A DNA stretch of 64,000 nucleotides from JACVRW01 sp034664085 (lineage in GTDB: Bacteria; Actinomycetota; Thermoleophilia; Solirubrobacterales; Thermoleophilaceae): positions 6,950 to 70,949 of the forward strand of contig JAXDII010000092.1 of assembly GCA_034664085.1 (NCBI GenBank), read 5' to 3'. The notes beneath the pieces were generated by a model. The model did not search any database and was not told where the DNA came from. It saw only the letters and a program-made list of their open reading frames with translations. Of this stretch, positions 34,728 through 43,605 are shown one piece after another. Position 1 is the stretch's first letter. Every line of letters begins with the position of its first letter. The position numbers and the translations under genes are program-made.

Positions 34728-35759
34728 ATGAGGCAAAAGTCGTTCATCCTCGTCGCAGCGCTCCTCCTGATCCTGGCCGGGGGCGCCGTGGCCGCATACG
34801 CGTACGACACGTCGCGCGATGACCTGATTGCCGACGGCGTCACGGTCGGCGGCGTCGACGTCGGCGGCATGAGCAGCGGCGAGGCGCGCCGGCTGATCGC
34901 CCGCGAGCTGAGCGACCCGCTCGAGCGGCCGATCTCCGTGGTGCGCGCCGGGCAGCGCTTCAGTCTCTCCGCCCAGGACGCCGGCGTGCACGCCGACGTC
35001 GACGGGATGGTCGAGCAGGCGCTCGCCCAGAGCCGCGACGGCAGCATCTTCAGCCGCGTCGCCAGGGATCTCACCGGCGGCAGGGAGGACGCGCACGTGT
35101 CGGCGCGCGTCACGTACGACCACGCGGCGATCGACGGCCTCGTCGACCGCGTGCGCAGCAGCATCAACCGCAAGGCTCGCGACGCCGAGGTGGACTTCCC
35201 GTCGCTGCAGAAGGTCGAGGAGCGCAACGGCATGGCCGTCAGGGCGCGCGTCCTGCGCCAGCGGCTCGCCCAGGCGCTCACCGTGCCGGGCGTCCAGCGC
35301 CGGGTCAAGGTGCCCGTGCGGATCACCCGGCCCAAGGTCACCCAGGCCGAGCTGGCCAACAAGTATCCGGTGATGCTGGTCGCCGACCGCAACAACTTCC
35401 AGCTGCGCCTCTACAAGCAGCTCACGCTCGTCAAGGAGTACAGCGTCGCCGTCGGCGCCGTCGGCTTCGACACGCCCGCCGGGCTCTACCACATCCAGAA
35501 CAAGGCGGTTGACCCGACCTGGACCGTCCCGGACAGCGACTGGGCCGGCGACCTGGCCGGGCAGATCGTCCCGCCGGGGCCGGAGAACCCGCTCAAGGCG
35601 CGCTGGCTCGGCATCTACGACGGCGCCGGCATCCACGGCACCGAAGAGACCTACTCGCTCGGCAGCGCCGCGTCGCACGGGTGCATCCGCATGGCCGTGC
35701 CCGACGTCATCGAGCTGTACGACCAGGTTCCCGTCGGCGCCCCGATCTACATCGCCTGA
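34728..35759 (+). CDS. L,D-transpeptidase (YkuD) with PG-binding domain
   Basis: L,D-transpeptidases make 3-3 cross-links in peptidoglycan. The 343-residue protein has an N-terminal signal anchor (about residues 5-26), a PG_binding_4-type domain (ADGVTVGGVDVGGMSSGEA to about 200), and a C-terminal YkuD domain with the catalytic IHGTEETYSLGSAASHGCIR, where His and Cys are the active-site residues. The mature part lies outside the membrane. Confidence 0.93.
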   Translation: MRQKSFILVAALLLILAGGAVAAYAYDTSRDDLIADGVTVGGVDVGGMSSGEARRLIARELSDPLERPISVVRAGQRFSLSAQDAGVHADVDGMVEQALAQSRDGSIFSRVARDLTGGREDAHVSARVTYDHAAIDGLVDRVRSSINRKARDAEVDFPSLQKVEERNGMAVRARVLRQRLAQALTVPGVQRRVKVPVRITRPKVTQAELANKYPVMLVADRNNFQLRLYKQLTLVKEYSVAVGAVGFDTPAGLYHIQNKAVDPTWTVPDSDWAGDLAGQIVPPGPENPLKARWLGIYDGAGIHGTEETYSLGSAASHGCIRMAVPDVIELYDQVPVGAPIYIA

Positions 35760-36046
35760 GGGTCCTCGGGGGGGCCGGGGCCGATCTCCGCGACCGGCAC
35801 TTCCTCCCAGCCGCGCTCTTCCAGGAGGGTCTGGCGGCCGGTGTGTCGAATGCAGAGCGTGCCGATGAAGACGCCCCGTTCGCGCTTGCGCAAGACCGCG
35901 TACCACATCGTTGAGGCGTCGCTGGGGCCCTTGATCTGGTGCCAGGGTGGCTGCGGCTGCTCGAACTCGTCGACCATGTCGGTCTCGGCGAGCTGAGTGC
36001 GTGTTGCGACCCGACCGTCCTGCGTGTTGACGAAGAAGACCCCCAC
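35747..36046 (-). CDS. Small hypothetical protein
   Basis: I do not recognise this 99-residue protein. It has QPPWHQIKGPSDASTMWYAVL and a GTLCIRHTGRQTLLEERGW stretch, no signal peptide and no membrane segment. The start is GTG at 36046 with a TAGCCT box 8 bases upstream. Its 3' end overlaps the L,D-transpeptidase by 13 bases, and its 5' end overlaps the divergent xerC by about 20 bases. Confidence 0.6.
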   Translation of the reverse strand: MGVFFVNTQDGRVATRTQLAETDMVDEFEQPQPPWHQIKGPSDASTMWYAVLRKRERGVFIGTLCIRHTGRQTLLEERGWEEVPVAEIGPGPPEDPQAM

Positions 36047-36929
36047 ACCGGAAGAGGCTAGTTGGCAGGCGGCGCTTGCCGGCTTCGACGACTGGCAGCT
36101 CGCCCGCGGTATGGGGGAGAAGACCCGCCGCGCCTACGGTGTCGACCTCGCGCAGCTGGGCGAGTGGGCCGCCGGGCGTGGCCTGGCCCCGGAGCAGCTC
36201 TCGCACCGCGACCTGCGCCGCTTCGCCGCCGTCCTGGGCGAGAAGGGGGCCGCCAAATCGACGGTGGCCCGCAAGCTGGCCGCGATCCGCACCTTCTTCC
36301 GCCACCTCGTCGAGCGCGGGGAGCTGGACCGCAACCCGGCCGACCTCGTGCCGAGCCCCAAGAAGGACGCCTACCTGCCGCAGGTGCTGAAGCCGGGTGA
36401 GGTCGTCGAGATGCTCGAGCGCATTCCCGCCACCAGCCCCCTCGACATGCGCGATCGCGCCATGTTCGAGCTCGCCTATGCCGCGGGGCTGCGCGCGGAG
36501 GAGCTGACCCTGCTCGACACCCCCAGCGCCGATCCCGACGCCGAGGAGGTGCGCGTGGAGGGGAAGGGCGGCCGCACCCGCGTCGTGCCGGTCGGCGAAC
36601 ACGCCTGGCGCGCGCTGGAGCGCTATCTGGCCCGCAGCAGGCCCGCCCTCGACGCCGGCGAGAGCGATGCGCTGTTCCTCTCGAAGAGCGGCCGCCGGCT
36701 GTCCACCTCCGACGTCCGGCGCCGGCTCAAGCTCCAGGCGCGCCTCGCCGGCATCTCCCCACACACCCTGCGGCATTCCTTCGCCACGCACCTCCTGGAG
36801 GGAGGGGCGGACCTGCGCGCGATCCAGGAGCTCCTGGGCCATGCGTCCATCAGTACGACCCAGACCTACACTCGGGTAGAGTCGAGACGCCTCAGGATGG
36901 AGTATGCGCGCTCTCACCCACGCGCGTGA
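36024..36929 (+). CDS. xerC: Tyrosine recombinase XerC/XerD
   Basis: Xer recombinases resolve chromosome dimers at dif. The roughly 301-residue protein has an N-terminal SAM-like domain (GEKTRRAYGVDLAQLGEWA) and a catalytic domain with Arg in AAGLRAEELTLL, HTLRHSFATHLL (HxxR) and LGHASISTTQTYT with the nucleophilic Tyr. The start is uncertain: GTG 36024 or GTG 35997; a later start would cut into the N-terminal domain. It lies next to a WhiG-type sigma gene, as in many actinobacteria. Confidence 0.9.
   Translation: MLTKKTPTPEEASWQAALAGFDDWQLARGMGEKTRRAYGVDLAQLGEWAAGRGLAPEQLSHRDLRRFAAVLGEKGAAKSTVARKLAAIRTFFRHLVERGELDRNPADLVPSPKKDAYLPQVLKPGEVVEMLERIPATSPLDMRDRAMFELAYAAGLRAEELTLLDTPSADPDAEEVRVEGKGGRTRVVPVGEHAWRALERYLARSRPALDAGESDALFLSKSGRRLSTSDVRRRLKLQARLAGISPHTLRHSFATHLLEGGADLRAIQELLGHASISTTQTYTRVESRRLRMEYARSHPRA
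36055..36060 (-). promoter_or_regulatory. -10 box of the 99-residue gene
   Basis: TAGCCT on the - strand ends 8 bases before the GTG at 36046. It lies inside the xerC coding region. Confidence 0.4.
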
Positions 36930-36942
36930 TCCAAGGACCCCA

Positions 36943-37734
36943 ATGGAGACGAATCTCAAGGCGATAGAGCTCAAGGACCTCTGGCGCCGCTACAAGGACG
37001 ACAGGGACGAGAAGGCGCGCGAGCGGCTGGTGCTGGCGTACGCCCCCTTGGTCAAGTACGTGGCGGGCCGGATGTCGAGCGGGCTGCCCTCGCACGTGGA
37101 GGAGTCGGACCTGATCTCGTACGGGCTGCTCGGGCTGATCTCGGCCATCGAGCGCTTCGAGCCCGAGCGCGAGATCAAGTTCGAGACGTTCGCGATCACC
37201 CGGATCAAGGGCTCGATCATCGACGAGCTGCGCTCGCTGGACTGGGTGCCGCGCTCGGTGCGCACGAAGGCGCGCGAGATCGAGAAGGCGAACGCCAAGC
37301 TGGAGCACGAGCTGCACCGCGCCCCGACCGACCAGGAGATGGCGCAGGCGCTCGGCGTGGAGGTCGAGGAGTTCCAGGAGTCGCTCGTGCGCATCTCGAA
37401 CTCGTCGGTCGTGGCGCTCGACGAGCTGTGGACGGTCTCCGACTCCTCGGGGGACCAGGTCTCCCTGCTCGACACGATCCAGGACCCGCACGCCGCGGAT
37501 CCGGCGACCGAGATGGACACCACCGAGATGAAGGACCGCCTGGCTGACGCGATCGCGCGCCTGCCGGAGCGGGAGAAGCTCGTGGTGGCCCTCTACTACT
37601 ACGAGAACCTGACCCTGCGCGAGATCGGCGAGGTGCTCGGTGTGACCGAGTCGCGGGTCTCTCAACTGCACACGAAGGCCGTGCTGCGCCTGAAGTCGCG
37701 GCTGCAGGGAGACCCGCTGGCTGACACGGAGTAG
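36943..37734 (+). CDS. Sigma-70 family factor, FliA/WhiG type
   Basis: The 263-residue protein has sigma regions 2, 3 and 4 but no region 1.1: LVLAYAPLVKYVAGRM and DLISYGLLGLISAIERF (region 2), WVPRSVRTKAREIEKANAKL (region 3), and LREIGEVLGVTESRVSQLHTKA (region 4). This pattern matches FliA and WhiG. ATG 36943 has AAGGA seven bases upstream; ATG 36904 would add 13 residues and overlap xerC. The PP2C phosphatase and STAS genes downstream suggest it belongs to a regulated stress or developmental module. Confidence 0.9.
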   Translation: METNLKAIELKDLWRRYKDDRDEKARERLVLAYAPLVKYVAGRMSSGLPSHVEESDLISYGLLGLISAIERFEPEREIKFETFAITRIKGSIIDELRSLDWVPRSVRTKAREIEKANAKLEHELHRAPTDQEMAQALGVEVEEFQESLVRISNSSVVALDELWTVSDSSGDQVSLLDTIQDPHAADPATEMDTTEMKDRLADAIARLPEREKLVVALYYYENLTLREIGEVLGVTESRVSQLHTKAVLRLKSRLQGDPLADTE

Positions 37735-37809
37735 GAGGGGCACCTGCTGCTGCGTCGCTCGCATGGCCACCGGGACGCGGTAGCGGCACGCGCCCGCCAG
37801 CAGGCCGCG

Positions 37810-40152
37810 GTGGCCGAGCTGGGGCAGCGGGCGCTCGCCGGTCTCGAGCTGGACGCCCTCGTCGCCGTGGCGGCGGAGGGCGCGGCACGCGAGCTCGGCA
37901 CGGATTGCGTCCTGGTCCTGGAGCTGACCGGCGACGGGCTGGGACTGCTGGTACGCGGCGGGCACGGGATCCCGGACGGCGTGGTGGACGGCGTGCTGGC
38001 GGCAGGCAGGGAGGAGCTGCCCGGTTACGCGCTCCATTCCGACGCGCCCGTGGTGTGCGCGGACTTGGCCAGCGAGACCCGCTTCGGGCCTGCTCCCATA
38101 CAGCGCGACCTCGGCGCCGCCAGCGCGCTTGCCGCCGCGATCGGGGTGCGTGGCCGCCAGTTCGGCGTGATCGCGGCGCACAGCCGGACCGCGCACCACT
38201 TCGGCGCCGACGACACGCACTTCCTCCAGGCGATTGCCAACGTGCTCGGCGCGGCCGCCGAGCGCGCCCGGCACGACGACTCGATGCGCGACTCGGAAGC
38301 GCGCTTCCACGAGCTGGCCGACAGCACCCCGGCGCTGATGTGGATGACCGACGCGGAGGGCGACATCGCGTTCGTCAACGAGGGCTGGTTGCGCTTCACC
38401 GGCCGTGGGCTGGAGGAGGAGCTGGGGGACACGTTCGGGTCGAGCGCCCACCCCGAGGATCGCGACGAAGTGAACATCCGGTGGCGCGGTGCCGCGGCGC
38501 GCCGCGCGGAGTTCCGCTGCGAGTATCGGCTGATCCACCACACCGGCGACTACCGCTGGGTGTTGGAGGTGGGCACGCCCCGCTTCGCGGGCGGGGAATT
38601 CGTCGGGTACGTCGGCACGGCGACCGACATCCACGAGCGCAAGCAGATGGAGGACGCGCTGCGCCGGTCCGAGGCCAGCTTTCGCGACCTGGCCGACAGC
38701 GTGCCGGTGATGATCTGGACGACCGACGAGCGCGGGCTGGTGACGTTCGTCAACGAGGGCTGGCTGGCCTACACCGGGACCACGCTCGAGCAGGAGCTGG
38801 GCCCGACCTGGACCTTCGGGGTGCATCCCGACGACGCCCACGAGGTGCTCTCATCCTGGGAGACGGCGATCGAGCGGCGCGAGCCCTGGGAGCGCGAGTA
38901 TCGCCTGCACGCGCGCGGCGGCGTCTACCGCTGGGTCGTGGACCGCGGCGTCCCGCGCTACGAGGACGGGCAGTTCATCGGGTATGTGGGCACCGCCATC
39001 GACATCCACGAACGCAAGGTCGTGGAGGGCCGCCTGCGCGAGGTGTACGAGCGCGAGCACACGATCGCCGAGACGCTGCAGCGCAGCCTGCTGCCGGAGC
39101 GTCTGCCGCGCATCGAGGGCCTCGAGATCGCCGCGCGCTACCTGCCCGCCGGCAGCGGGGCCGCGATCGGCGGCGACTGGTACGACGCGCTGGAGCGGCC
39201 CGACGGGCGCGTGGCGCTTGTGGTGGGCGACGTGGTCGGCCACGGGCTGCGCGCCGCGGCGACCATGGGGCAGCTGCGCAACGCCTTCCGCGCCTACGGG
39301 CTGGCCGAGAGCTCCCCCGCTGAGGTGATGGCGCAGGTCAACCGGCTTGTGATGACCGGCGGCGACGAGGCCATGGCCACCGCCCTCTACCTGGTGCTCG
39401 ACCGCGAGACCGGCGAGGTCGTCTTCTCGAGCGCCGGGCACCCGCCGCCGCTCGTGGTCGGCCCCGGCGAGGCACATTTCCTGGAGGGCGGCCGGTCGGT
39501 GCCGGTCGGCGCCGTCGATCCCGCCGTGTTTCGCGAGGGCAGCGCCGTGCTACCGCCCGACGGGTCGCTGCTGCTCTACACCGACGGGCTGGTGGAGCGG
39601 CGCGACGAGCCGCTCGAGTGCCGCCTGGACGCGCTCGCCGAGGCGGCCTGCGGCGCCGAGGGCAGCCTGGAGGAGCTCTGCGACGCGGTGCTCGCCGTGG
39701 TGATAGGCGACCAGATGCCGCGCGACGACGTGGCGCTGCTTGCCGTTCGCCCGCGGCCGGTGGGGGCGGAATCGATCCGGTTCTCGCTGCCGGCGGAGCC
39801 CGAGTCGCTGGCGGACCTGCGCCGCCGGCTGGGGCGCTTCCTGCACGCGGCGGGCGCGAGCCAGCTGGAGCAGTTCGAGATCACGCTGACGGTGTCCGAG
39901 GCGGCCGGCAACGCGATCGAGCACGCCTACGGCCCGGGCGACGCGACCTTCGACGTCGAGGCCAGCCTGGACGCCGGCGAGCTGGTGGCCACGGTCCGCG
40001 ACCGCGGCAGCTGGCGCGAGCGCCGGGGAACGCACCGCGGCCGCGGGCTCAACATCATCGAGGGGCTGATGGACCTGGTGGAGGTATCGACCGAGCAGGG
40101 AGGCACGGTGGTGAGGATGAGGAAGCGCCTGACCCGGTCGCGTGCGGCGTGA
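37810..40152 (+). CDS. GAF-PAS-PAS-PP2C(SpoIIE)-HATPase regulator
   Basis: A 780-residue cytosolic sensor. In order: a GAF domain (about residues 10-155), two PAS domains (about 160-280 and 285-405, both ending in a GTATDIHERK-type sequence), a SpoIIE-type PP2C phosphatase (about 440-640, with IGGDWYDAL and VVGDVVGHGLRAAATM) and an anti-sigma-type HATPase (about 650-775, EAAGNAIEHAYGPGD). It combines the phosphatase and kinase halves of a partner switch. The frame is open back to 37735, and GGAGGGG (37734-37740) lies ahead of three in-frame CTG codons (37744-37752), so the true start may be a CTG about 20 codons upstream of GTG 37810. Confidence 0.9.
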   Translation: MAELGQRALAGLELDALVAVAAEGAARELGTDCVLVLELTGDGLGLLVRGGHGIPDGVVDGVLAAGREELPGYALHSDAPVVCADLASETRFGPAPIQRDLGAASALAAAIGVRGRQFGVIAAHSRTAHHFGADDTHFLQAIANVLGAAAERARHDDSMRDSEARFHELADSTPALMWMTDAEGDIAFVNEGWLRFTGRGLEEELGDTFGSSAHPEDRDEVNIRWRGAAARRAEFRCEYRLIHHTGDYRWVLEVGTPRFAGGEFVGYVGTATDIHERKQMEDALRRSEASFRDLADSVPVMIWTTDERGLVTFVNEGWLAYTGTTLEQELGPTWTFGVHPDDAHEVLSSWETAIERREPWEREYRLHARGGVYRWVVDRGVPRYEDGQFIGYVGTAIDIHERKVVEGRLREVYEREHTIAETLQRSLLPERLPRIEGLEIAARYLPAGSGAAIGGDWYDALERPDGRVALVVGDVVGHGLRAAATMGQLRNAFRAYGLAESSPAEVMAQVNRLVMTGGDEAMATALYLVLDRETGEVVFSSAGHPPPLVVGPGEAHFLEGGRSVPVGAVDPAVFREGSAVLPPDGSLLLYTDGLVERRDEPLECRLDALAEAACGAEGSLEELCDAVLAVVIGDQMPRDDVALLAVRPRPVGAESIRFSLPAEPESLADLRRRLGRFLHAAGASQLEQFEITLTVSEAAGNAIEHAYGPGDATFDVEASLDAGELVATVRDRGSWRERRGTHRGRGLNIIEGLMDLVEVSTEQGGTVVRMRKRLTRSRAA

Positions 40153-40493
40153 CGACCCAAGCCGGCATCCAGATCGAGCGCACCGGCGGCACGGTGGTGG
40201 CCCGCCTGGAGGGTGAGGTCGACATGACCAACTCGGCGCACGTGCGCGAGGAGCTGCTGGCCGCGGTGCCCAACGACGTGCTGGTGCTGGTGCTCGATCT
40301 CGACGGCTGCCGCTACCTCGACTCGGCGGCAATCGAGGTCGTGTTCGACCTCGCGCGCCGGCTGGGGCGGCGTCGCCAGGAGCTGCGCCTCGTGGTGCCC
40401 GATTCGTCGCCGCTCGGGCGGGTGCTGCTGCTCACCGACGTAGACAGCGTGGCGCCGGTCCACGGGACCCTGGAATCGGCGCTCGGGCAGTAG
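40149..40493 (+). CDS. STAS-domain anti-sigma factor antagonist
   Basis: A 114-residue SpoIIAA/RsbV-like protein with EVDMTNSAHVREELLA and the conserved phosphorylatable Ser in RYLDSAAIEVVFDL. The preceding gene encodes both a kinase-like HATPase and a PP2C domain, a plausible enzyme pair for this Ser. GTG 40149 overlaps that gene by four bases, so the products are made together. Confidence 0.9.
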   Translation: MTTQAGIQIERTGGTVVARLEGEVDMTNSAHVREELLAAVPNDVLVLVLDLDGCRYLDSAAIEVVFDLARRLGRRRQELRLVVPDSSPLGRVLLLTDVDSVAPVHGTLESALGQ

Positions 40494-40496
40494 GCT
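40491..40496 (+). promoter_or_regulatory. Possible -10 box upstream of the EF-G-like gene
   Basis: TAGGCT overlaps the STAS stop codon, 29 bases before ATG 40526. A strong ribosome site GAAGGAG lies at 40514-40520, so this transcript would carry a short leader. Confidence 0.35.
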
Positions 40497-40525
40497 GACG
40501 GCCTACCTCGAGGGAAGGAGACTGG

Positions 40526-42601
40526 ATGGCGCACGAATCGCCGAAGAGGATCCGCAACGTGGCCTTGGTGGGCCACCGAGGCAGCGGGAAGACCTCCGTC
40601 AACGAGGCTCTTCTCTTCACGGCCGGAGCGATCAACCGGCTCGGCTCGGTGGCGGACGGAACCACGGTCTCCGACTCGGCGAGCGACGAGAAGGCGCGCG
40701 AGATGTCCATCTCCGCGAGCCTCTCCTCGTTTCGCTGGGAAGACCGCAAGATCAACCTGATCGACACGCCCGGCGAGCCCAGCTTCGTCGCCGACTCGCT
40801 GGCGGCGCTGCGCGTCTGCGAGGGCGCCGTGTTCGTCGTCAACGGCGTGATGGGGTGCGAGGTGACGACCACCCGCCTCTGGGAGCGGGCCTCCGATCTC
40901 GGCCTGTCGCGCATGCTGTTCGTGAACATGCTCGACCGCGAGCGCGCCGACTTCTTCCGCACGCTCGACTCGCTCAAGCAGGCCTTCGGGCCGCACGTCG
41001 TCGCGACCGAGATCCCGATCGGGTCGGAGCACGAGCTGCAGGGCGTGATCGACCTGATCGACATGAAGGCCTACCGCTACGACGGCGACGGCCGCGACAA
41101 CTGCCAGGAGATCCCGATCCCCGACGACCTCGCCGACCGCGCGCAGGAGATGCGCGAGCGGCTGATGGACGAGGTGGCCGAGGTCTCGGACCAGCTGATG
41201 GAGCGCTACCTCGAGGGTGAGGAGATCTCGCACGAGGAGACCGTCGGCGCGCTCAAGACGGGGGTGACGCAGGGCCACCTGTTCCCGGTCACGTGCGGCG
41301 CCGCGACGCGCAACCTCGGCATCAACCGCCTGCTCGACGCGTTCGTCGAGGACATCCCCTCGCCGGCGAAGAAGGGCGCGATCGACCTGGACGGGGTGAC
41401 GCTCGAGCCCGACGAGTCGAAGGACATGGTCGCGTTCGTCTTCAAGACGCTCGCCGACCCCTACGCGGGCCGCCTCAACCTGTTCCGGGTCTACCAGGGC
41501 GTGCTGGGGCACGACTCGCACGTCCACAACTGCCGCGTGCACGTGAAGGAGCGGATCGGGCAGCTGCTCGTGCCGCAGGGCAAGGACTCCGAGCACGCCG
41601 ACCAGTTCGGCCCGGGCGACATCGGCGCCGTGGCCAAGCTGAAGGAGACGCGCGCGGGCGACGTGCTGGCCGACCACGACATCGAGATTCCGCTCGCGCT
41701 GCCCGCCATGCCGCGGCCGGTGATGGCGTTCGCGATCGAGGCGAAGGCCAAGGGCGACGAGGAGAAGATGGGGCAGGCCCTGCGCCGCCTGCAGGAGGAG
41801 GACCCCACGATCGACTTCCACCGCGACGAGCAGACCGGGGAGCAGATCCTGGCCGGCATCACGCAGATCCACGTCGAGGTGATCGTCGATCGCATGAAGG
41901 AGCGCTTCGGGGCCGCGGTGGAGTTGCACCCGCCACACGTGCCCTATCGCGAGGCGATCAAGGGCAGCGCCAAGTCGCACGCCCGCTACAAGAAGCAGAC
42001 CGGCGGCCGTGGGCAGTTCGCGGACTGCCACATCGAGATCGCGCCGCTGGCCCAGGGCGGGGGCTTCGAGTTCGTCAACGCGATCAAGGGCGGCGTCATC
42101 CCCGGCGGCTTCATCCCCGCCGTGGAAAAGGGCGTCAGGGAGGCGATGCGCTCCGGCGTGGTGGCCGGCTTCCCGGTGCAGGACATCAAGGTCAGGCTCT
42201 TCGACGGCCAGCACCACTCCGTCGACTCGTCGGAGATGGCCTTCAAGATCGCCGGCTCGATGGCGTTCAAGGACGCCATGGAGAGCGCACAGGCGGTCCT
42301 CATGGAGCCGATCATGACCGTGACGGTGACGGTGCCGGAGGAGTCGGTCGGCGACGTGATCGGCGACCTCAACTCGCGCCGGGGCAGGCCGCTCGGCATG
42401 GATCCCAGGGGCGGGGTGACCGAGGTCAAGGCCGAGGTGCCGATGGCGGAGATGCTCAGCTACGCGCCCGATCTGCGCGCGATCACCGGCGGCCAAGGCG
42501 AGTACTCGATGGAGCTGGCGCGCTACGAGGAGATTCCGGCGCACATCGCCCAGGGCGTCGTGCAGGAGGCGGCCCGGGAGCAGGAGGCGGTCAAGGCGTA
42601 G
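40526..42601 (+). CDS. EF-G-like translational GTPase (FusA2-type)
   Basis: The 691-residue protein has the full EF-G layout: a G domain (1-275), a beta-barrel domain II, and domains III-V including a domain IV with RGRPLGMDPRGG near the C-terminus. The P-loop is GHRGSGKTS. The switch II motif reads IDTPGEPSF, with Glu84 where EF-G has the catalytic His, and the NKxD motif reads NMLD. It resembles the EF-G2/FusA2 group rather than elongation factor FusA, and its role is unknown. The fusA normally beside rpsL/rpsG is not in this window. Confidence 0.88.
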   Translation: MAHESPKRIRNVALVGHRGSGKTSVNEALLFTAGAINRLGSVADGTTVSDSASDEKAREMSISASLSSFRWEDRKINLIDTPGEPSFVADSLAALRVCEGAVFVVNGVMGCEVTTTRLWERASDLGLSRMLFVNMLDRERADFFRTLDSLKQAFGPHVVATEIPIGSEHELQGVIDLIDMKAYRYDGDGRDNCQEIPIPDDLADRAQEMRERLMDEVAEVSDQLMERYLEGEEISHEETVGALKTGVTQGHLFPVTCGAATRNLGINRLLDAFVEDIPSPAKKGAIDLDGVTLEPDESKDMVAFVFKTLADPYAGRLNLFRVYQGVLGHDSHVHNCRVHVKERIGQLLVPQGKDSEHADQFGPGDIGAVAKLKETRAGDVLADHDIEIPLALPAMPRPVMAFAIEAKAKGDEEKMGQALRRLQEEDPTIDFHRDEQTGEQILAGITQIHVEVIVDRMKERFGAAVELHPPHVPYREAIKGSAKSHARYKKQTGGRGQFADCHIEIAPLAQGGGFEFVNAIKGGVIPGGFIPAVEKGVREAMRSGVVAGFPVQDIKVRLFDGQHHSVDSSEMAFKIAGSMAFKDAMESAQAVLMEPIMTVTVTVPEESVGDVIGDLNSRRGRPLGMDPRGGVTEVKAEVPMAEMLSYAPDLRAITGGQGEYSMELARYEEIPAHIAQGVVQEAAREQEAVKA

Positions 42602-42603
42602 CG

Positions 42604-42623
42604 GGGCCGCGCGCCCGCGGCCC
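42604..42623 (+). terminator. GC hairpin after the EF-G-like gene
   Basis: GGGCCGC-GCGCCC-GCGGCCC has a 7-bp stem, starts 3 bases past the stop and touches the next -10 box. It has no U-tract. Confidence 0.35.
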
Positions 42624-42629
42624 TATCAT
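42624..42629 (+). promoter_or_regulatory. -10 box of the Zn-ribbon gene
   Basis: TATCAT ends 8 bases before ATG 42638. Confidence 0.45.
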
Positions 42630-42637
42630 CGGGGCCG

Positions 42638-43402
42638 ATGAAGAAGGAACTCAGGCCGGTCCAGGACGTCGTGACGTGCGACGTGTGCGGCCGCACGATC
42701 CTCAAGGGCGAGCGCGCCGAGCCCTACCTGGCACCCGGCGGGCACCGCCACCAGGTCTGCGCCCTGTGCTCCCTGCGCGCCCAGAACGAGGGCTGGATCC
42801 GCGAGTCCGCCGCCGGCGACATGCCGGCCAGGATGCCGCGCTCCGAGCCGCGTCGCGGTGTGCTGGGACGGCTGCGCCGGCGCCGCCCGCCGGAGCCGCC
42901 GCCCGCGCCGCCTCCCACCCAGAGCTTCAACGGCGGCGAGCCGTTCGAGCAGGACGACGCCTCCGGCGCCGCAGCCGCGCCGCGCGAGCGCAGCGACCGC
43001 TTGCCGCCCCGGGCCGGACCCCGCTCACGCCCGAAGGACCCGCGCCACGTCCGCGCGGTGCCCACGACCGCCCAGGCCAAGGTCGATCGGGCGCTCGACC
43101 TCTTCAACGGCTCGACTCACCAGCGCACGATCGCCGGCCTGGCCCGCACGCTGGGCACGCCCTTCGTGAGCGCGCAGCCCGACACGGCCCAGGGCAGCCA
43201 GGTTTCCGTCGTGGTCGCATGGGAGCTTTCCTGGTACCGCTACAGGGTCGACCTCGGCGACGAAGCCGATCCGGTGATGTTGCTCGAAAAAGGGGAAGAG
43301 ATCGAGCAGATCGAATCAGGTCTGCGCGACTGGAACGCGAGGCTCGACGCCGACGGGCGCGTGCTCGCGGGCCACACCGAGACCGATGGAGGTTCCGAGT
43401 GA
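42638..43402 (+). CDS. Zn-ribbon protein of unknown function
   Basis: The 254-residue protein starts with a zinc-ribbon-like pair, VVTCDVCGRTIL and HQVCALCSLRA (residues 10-48), followed by a disordered Pro/Arg-rich linker (about 65-145) and a C-terminal folded domain (about 145-245) with a KVDRALDLFNGSTHQRTIAG helix and a SVVVAWELSWYRYRVDLG strand pair. I do not recognise the C-terminal domain. Its stop overlaps the next gene, which overlaps an RNase H gene. Confidence 0.7.
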   Translation: MKKELRPVQDVVTCDVCGRTILKGERAEPYLAPGGHRHQVCALCSLRAQNEGWIRESAAGDMPARMPRSEPRRGVLGRLRRRRPPEPPPAPPPTQSFNGGEPFEQDDASGAAAAPRERSDRLPPRAGPRSRPKDPRHVRAVPTTAQAKVDRALDLFNGSTHQRTIAGLARTLGTPFVSAQPDTAQGSQVSVVVAWELSWYRYRVDLGDEADPVMLLEKGEEIEQIESGLRDWNARLDADGRVLAGHTETDGGSE

Positions 43403-43605
43403 TCTACTGCGTGGTGCCAAGGCCGCTCGAAGATGAGCTCTACGACCGGCTGACCGACTACTACAAGGACGAGCCCAACGTCGAGGTGATCGTCGACCGG
43501 CGCGGCCAGGGCGGCCTGCCGGGCGACCACCCGTCGTTCAAGGAGAAGCGGCGCCAGCGCGCCAAGGGCAGCTTCCCGACGATCGACTCGCCGGCCGGCG
43601 AGTGA
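43399..43605 (+). CDS. Small conserved hypothetical protein
   Basis: A 68-residue protein with VIYCVVPRPLEDELYDRLTD at the N-terminus, VEVIVDRRGQGG in the middle and a basic SFKEKRRQRAKG tail. Function unknown. It overlaps both neighbours by four bases (GTGA on each side), so translation is strongly coupled. Confidence 0.7.
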   Translation: MIYCVVPRPLEDELYDRLTDYYKDEPNVEVIVDRRGQGGLPGDHPSFKEKRRQRAKGSFPTIDSPAGE

